Of a stretch of DNA of 64,000 nucleotides, positions 59,815-64,000 are shown piece after piece; position 1 is the first letter of the stretch; every line of letters starts with the position of its first letter. The notes below the pieces were generated by a model, which saw only the letters and a list, made by a program, of their open reading frames with translations, did no database searches and had not been told where the DNA came from. The DNA lies in the NCBI GenBank assembly GCA_039545275.1, contig BCHS01000009.1, positions 310,001-374,000 of the forward strand, read 5' to 3'. The position numbers and the translations under genes were made by a program. This stretch comes from Pseudomicrostroma phylloplanum (taxonomy: Eukaryota; Basidiomycota; Exobasidiomycetes; Microstromatales).

Positions 59815-62591
59815 CTAAACCCCTCCCGCCGTTCCCTCACCCTCCTTGAGCTTCGGCCTAAAATACTCTGCCATCTTCTCCCTCGCTTCCTCCTGCGCTA
59901 GCATACCACGCTGCAGCTTCGCGGCCATTTGCCGGTCCGCCTCGGTTAGGGGTCTGTTCTTGCCCGTGCCCGCACCCGTGCCAATGTCGATGCAGTGAGG
60001 TGGGATACCTAGTGGGGGTTGATGCTGCTGACGGTGCGGGCTGCTATTGCTGTTGATGGTGGTAGTGCTGCTGGAATTGGTGATCGTTGAGCGATCATCG
60101 CCCGCAAAGGAGAGCGAGAAGAAGGACTCGCTGCTCGTCGTGTTGGACTTAGCGGCGTTGCCAGCGTCGATGGGCTTCTCTGGGCTCAACCGGTAAGAAT
60201 AGCTCTGCTTGGTGAGGCCGCCTTCTGCCTGACAAGAGTCTCCATGCTGTGCATGGACATGGCTGGTCGAGTCGTATGGCGACAAGGCGGACTTCGCGAT
60301 GCTGTACGAGATGGAACGGCGCGAGAGGTGATGCGCACTAGGAGTGACCTCCTTTGCTGTGGAATGAGACTGAGGAGGGCCGGAGTGGGTGGCCGGGCGG
60401 GCAGGCGTGATGAAGGCGGGCAGCGAAGAGCGCGAGTCTGTGCGAGCTAGATAGCTCGCGCTGGAGGCTCGTATAGGCGTGAATGCAAGGTTACTTGTAC
60501 TGGCTAGTGGTACTTGGCACTTGCTCTGATTCTGCGCCAAGCGTTGTGTATGCTTCTCGTCCTCATGGTATTCTCCCCAGCTTTGTCCTGGCGTCCGAAG
60601 ACGAGCAGAGGAAGTCGCTTCACCGTATGGCATGTCGAAAGCCTTCGGCGTTGCAGTTTGGAAGCTCGTCGTCTCTCCCGCCGGATTGAAGTAGGAGTAG
60701 ATCGGTTCATGGCTCTCCGCTAGATCGTCTTCGTGTACCAAAGGTGTTTCACTGCTGCGCTTGACCCTTCTTGCTACTGGCAACAGTTGATCTCGCAAGG
60801 CTGGGAAAAGATCAAGATCCGAGTCTTGGCCAGACAAGAGCGGTACCCCGATGGTAACTTGTGATGTGGAAGACCCTGTCGCCTCGCTTCGGCCAGGCAG
60901 TGGTGCCTCGGTGGGGATCCAAGGCACGGGAAAGGCTGGCTGGCGCGAGTCTTCAACCGAGCCTGGCACGGTCGAGCCTTCTTGGTGACTGCTTCTACTG
61001 GTGTTGCGGATAGCATTGAAGGGATCGCACTCAAGGAACGACATCTCGGGCTGAGCAGCGAGTTGTGTCACGTCCGGCAAAAGCATCAGTGATGGTTGAG
61101 CAATCGAGCTGGACGTCATCACTGCAGCAAAATCGGGACCGGGCTGAGCAGCGACCTGGGCCCACAATGAGGCGGTGAGGCCGCTCGATGCCGTTGACGA
61201 CAAGGCAGGATTGTGTCGATCTTGTGAATAAGATGGAGTAGCAGATTGACACGAGGCAGCATACCGCGCAAGCTCCGCCATCAAAGCGGCGTCCGCTGCA
61301 TCATCGTAGGCTGTGGGTGTACCTGCTTCGAGACCGCGCACGCAGCTGTCTAGCAGTCCATCGAGCTTCTCGTGACGTCCATGAGCTGAGGAGCTCCGAT
61401 GGCCATAGCTTTGATCTGTGCGTTGACAGGGTATGGCAGTAAGGCAGATGTCGAATTGTAGGTGACACATGGAGCATTGACCCTTTGCTTCAACTCACTG
61501 GACGACATCGGGCTGGCAGCGCTCCAATCAGCAATGCCTGCTCCTTCATCACATCCTTCCTCGCTCATGGCTTTGGTCCTGGAAGTGACTGTCTGAGATC
61601 GTTTTCGCTTCGTTGGACGCGCCGCCGTGGCCGCCTTCGTCTTTGGCGGGCCTGTCGCTGGCTTTTTGGCCCTTTGCCTCTTCTTGGAACCTGACGCAGC
61701 AGCAGGAGCGATGGTCTGCGGGGTCGGCGAAGGTGGCGTCGAGGGAGGTACAAATGTTGGAGCCAGCGAGTCTATGAGCTCGGTCTCGATTGTGTCCATG
61801 ACGGTAGGCATCTGCAAGCGATAGCCTCTGTCCAGCGCCTTGTTCCAAGAGGTCGAAGGGGTAGGCATGACTGGCATTTCTCGCGTAACAGGAGGGCTAC
61901 GATGCAGCAATTGAGGGGATATGTGCGTATGCTCATTTAGATGGCGAGACTCTGCCGATGGCCCAGACTGATTTTGCGCGATACTCAGAGCCAAGAGTCG
62001 GTCGACACTAGCTTGTGGCTGATCAGACCTGTCTCGTTTCATTGGTTGGCAGCATGTAGAGGTAGGTCCGGATGAGGAAGACAGCGGTCGGGTCGTACGG
62101 TAGGGTGTAGGCTGTGTAGCTGTTCCATCGTCGGCTGGTGTCGTCTGTTGCGCCTGAGGTGCACAGCTGACGAGAGGGACAAAGTCTTGCACCAGCATCC
62201 ACCAGTCACCCAGAAATCCTGCGTTGGCTTCGTCGGCTGTCTGTGAGGCGATGTTGCAGGCGCTCTCTTCCGGCAATTCCTCCCTGAAGCAGTCTGCCGT
62301 CTGATGGTAGCCTCGCTCGATGAGATACTGGTGGACGTAGTTATTGATTCTGTGGAGATACATAAATGGTGAAGGATGGCTCAGCAGCTGCAAGGACGCG
62401 ATCCATACAGGCACGATGTTCTCTTCGTCACGCTGGTAGTACCAGTCATCCACTCACAGCTTGTCTGCATTATCGAGTGCAGTATGCTCCTCCGGGACCA
62501 CTTCAGCTGATGTTGTTTCGGGCCTGGGATCACCGTCATGTAGACCTGCCTCACCGGTGACCTGAAGCAAAGCGGGGCTATCGGCCTTCAT
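59815..62591 (-). CDS. LisH/LUFS-domain regulator, Flo8/Som1-like
   Basis: Exons on the minus strand: 62591-62458, 62349-61499, 61415-59815 (861 residues; both donors GTGAGT). Seen: LisH motif made across the first splice, KLINNYVHQYLIERGYHQTADCF (45-68 region), then ANAGFLGDWWMLVQDF, the GFLxxWW continuation that defines LUFS-type proteins (Leunig, Flo8, Ssdp). The middle holds a Lys/Arg-rich patch (GSKKRQRAKKPATGPPKTK, PTKRKRSQ) that fits nuclear localisation. The rest is Ser/Thr-rich and disordered, ending with a short conserved-looking helix ADRQMAAKLQRGMLAQEEAREKMAEYF. Fungal relatives act downstream of PKA in filamentation, adhesion and virulence. The exact orthology is uncertain because only the LisH/LUFS part is conserved. 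Confidence 0.8.
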
Positions 62592-62721
62592 AGCAGCGGC
62601 GGGATGGGAGGGGATGAGAGTGAATGACGCTACCCAGACGTGCCCTGAGTGCCTTCTGCTTGCTGTTGTCGACTCGATCCAGATGTCAACCAAAGAAGGC
62701 TTCGCGTAAAGACGCGCCTAC

Positions 62722-63109
62722 TCAAGAAGATATCCTGAGCTTCGAAAAGCCCAGCGCGTACAGCATGCCTTGGGTGTAGAAGGCAAGGAGGCAGGTGGCG
62801 AGGACGAGCAGTGCAGGGTGTGGTAGGATGATTGTGGTGGTGAGCATGGCGATGTTGTTGATGACGAGGGGCAAGCTGAGGAAGGAAGGGGGTTGTTTGC
62901 GGTGCAGCAGGGTTTCGCCACCTTGTACCTTTGCTCTCGCCGTCGCAATCGGCTCTTGATTGCCCTACGAGTGCCGTGCCGCGTGTATAGATACAGTGCT
63001 AGACTGCCACTTTCATCAACTCCCGCACTTCGGGTCCAGATTGGCCCGAGGTACACATGCATACATACCCGCAGCATGACGAGCACATCAGCAGTCGTAT
63101 CATTTTCAT
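62722..63109 (-). CDS. Tentative 76-residue membrane protein (three small exons)
   Basis: Model on the minus strand: 63109-63069, 62964-62929, 62875-62722; introns 104 and 53 nt with donors GTATGT and GTACAA, which are unlike the local GTGAGT rule. Evidence for coding is mainly the last exon, whose frame reads LPLVINNIAMLTTTIILPHPALLVLATCLLAFYTQGMLYAL, two clear hydrophobic helices, before KLRISS and stop, behind a strong acceptor (cttccttcctcag). The basic stretch AIKSRLRRREQ precedes it in the model. No family recognised. The upstream exons could be wrong, and the true gene may start inside the QRI7 3' region. Confidence 0.38.
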
Positions 63110-63241
63110 CTGGGTGCAGGTACGATGAACTCAGCCTCCCCTGCTGCAGCCTTTGTCGAAGCAGTATGGCACAGATGTGACACCGCTTGTGTCTCAGCAC
63201 TGAGCGCGTGGCGCGGTGCCAAGGCAGATAGCGCTTTGCCG

Positions 63242-64000
63242 TCAAGAAGCGAGATCTTCCATGGACCACTTCCCCTTCGGCAAAGCGGCAAAAGCCTCCT
63301 CTCTTGGGGGACAGTGGGATGCATACAGGATAAGACCCAGATGAGCGATCATAGCTGCATTCTACGGGTAGCAAGGTAGCATCAAAGGGTATCAAAGCCG
63401 GGAGAGGCAGGTAAATTTGCTTGCTTTTGTGCTATGTGACTCATGTAACACTCACGTCTACGCAGTATTCAATAGGTGGGAAGAGGAGGTGACGTCCTTC
63501 CTCCTCCTTCCAGATTGACTTGAGCGTCCTCCTTAGCTCAGAATTGGCAGCTACACCACCGCTGACTACCAGGTGCCTGCAGTCGTCCAGTCCAGTAGCG
63601 CTGTCCCACTCTTGAGGTCGAACAACGTCCCTTGTCCCGATCTGACTTGTACTTTTGGCGGCCGGCTTTGCCAGTACCAGACCCAGCTTGTCTTCGACTT
63701 GAGCAAAGGCGGCTGTCTGGAAGGCCTGGGCGTACATCTGCCTCGTAGCTGTGGATAGCTCTTCCACTCTCTCGCAGCCTGCAGCAGCTACAGCCTCATC
63801 CAGCCGGCGCTTGAACCCGCTCTTGATGCCAGAGTAGGAGAACTCCGGCTTCCCCTTGAGCGGCAGCGTGAATTTGGGGATCGCGTCCCTTAGAGAAGGG
63901 GGTGAAGGAGCCTGAGCTGCGAAAGCTTCCAGAGAGGCTCCAGGAGACTGACGTAGCCAGTCAGTGGGAATGGCGAGATGCTTGGCTGCTTTGTCAAAGG
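63242..64000 (-). CDS. QRI7: Mitochondrial tRNA N6-adenosine threonylcarbamoyltransferase Qri7 (3' part)
   Basis: Minus strand, exons 64000(continuing)-63456 and 63361-63242; the start lies beyond the window. About 220 residues are visible. The 94-nt GTGAGT intron is closed by the join YCVDNAAMIAHLGLI, which restores the family's DNAAMIA metal/nucleotide motif. Also seen: FDKAAKHLAIP, FTLPLKGKPEFSYSGIKSGFKRRL (the FSGLKT-like block of Kae1/Qri7), MYAQAFQTAAFAQVEDKL and HLVVSGGVAANSELRRTLK. The family (Kae1/TsaD/Qri7) adds the threonylcarbamoyl group to A37 of ANN-decoding tRNAs; the long eukaryotic form with this insertion pattern is the mitochondrial one. Assignment as Qri7 rather than cytosolic Kae1 rests on the bacterial-like SYSGIKSGFKR segment and the C-tail. 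Confidence 0.9.

Noticed and set aside
62718..63395. 225-codon minus-strand frame across the QRI7 3' end
   Set aside because: It overlaps the last QRI7 exon in another phase, and in the 3' part the membrane-helix frame is the one with protein-like character.

Overview
The window is nuclear DNA of a filamentous or yeast-like basidiomycete. The evidence is GC-rich sequence, dense genes on both strands, short GT-AG introns (mostly 50-120 nt, with a strong GTGAGT donor), fungal-only families (REG1, PBR1/DUF1776, fungal GH128 and GH9) and Ser/Gly-rich low-complexity protein tails. Ustilaginomycotina (smut relatives) is my best guess, but it is an inference from overall look and not from a marker. 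No CRISPR array, rRNA, tRNA or intact transposon was seen. Exon boundaries were derived by hand from splice signals and reading frame; every multi-exon model given keeps frame from ATG to stop, or to the window edge.

Layout. 1-8.8 kb, all minus strand: 5' end of an ELO-type fatty acid elongase, a metallo-beta-lactamase-fold hydrolase, a secreted GPI-type GH16 glucanase, a DHA1-type MFS exporter and a small mitochondrial membrane protein resembling a complex I accessory subunit. 9.4-14.2 kb, plus: the cell-cycle kinase CDK1 (seven exons) and a bestrophin-like anion channel. 15.0-21.4 kb, minus: REG1-like PP1 regulator and acetoacetyl-CoA synthetase. 21.6-34.0 kb, plus: CHID1-like GH18 protein, PHO84-like phosphate transporter and two large low-complexity single-span membrane proteins. 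34.3-38.9 kb, minus: an MFS transporter and a GH128 glucanase. 38.9-41.6 kb: the longest stretch without a supported gene. 41.6-54.6 kb is rich in gene-expression factors: SWI/SNF SWIB subunit, SAGA Sgf73, PBR1-like oxidoreductase, DBP2 RNA helicase and a Ctk2/P-TEFb-type cyclin. 55.0-64.0 kb: cytosolic acetoacetyl-CoA thiolase (ERG10), a membrane-anchored GH9 glucanase, a LisH/LUFS regulator (Flo8/Som1 type), a tentative tiny membrane protein and the 3' part of the mitochondrial tRNA threonylcarbamoyl transferase QRI7.

How the genes connect. Most are unlinked housekeeping genes. Recurring themes are four secreted or surface carbohydrate-active proteins (GH16, GH18-like, GH128, GH9), two enzymes that make cytosolic acetoacetyl-CoA (AACS and ERG10), and a run of RNA polymerase II and chromatin factors at 41.6-54.6 kb. 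The most notable structure is in DBP2: a 15-nt microexon next to a 1,240-nt intron, more than three times any other intron modelled here, in a gene whose yeast orthologue has a conserved, autoregulatory intron. I found no clear previously undescribed multi-gene system.
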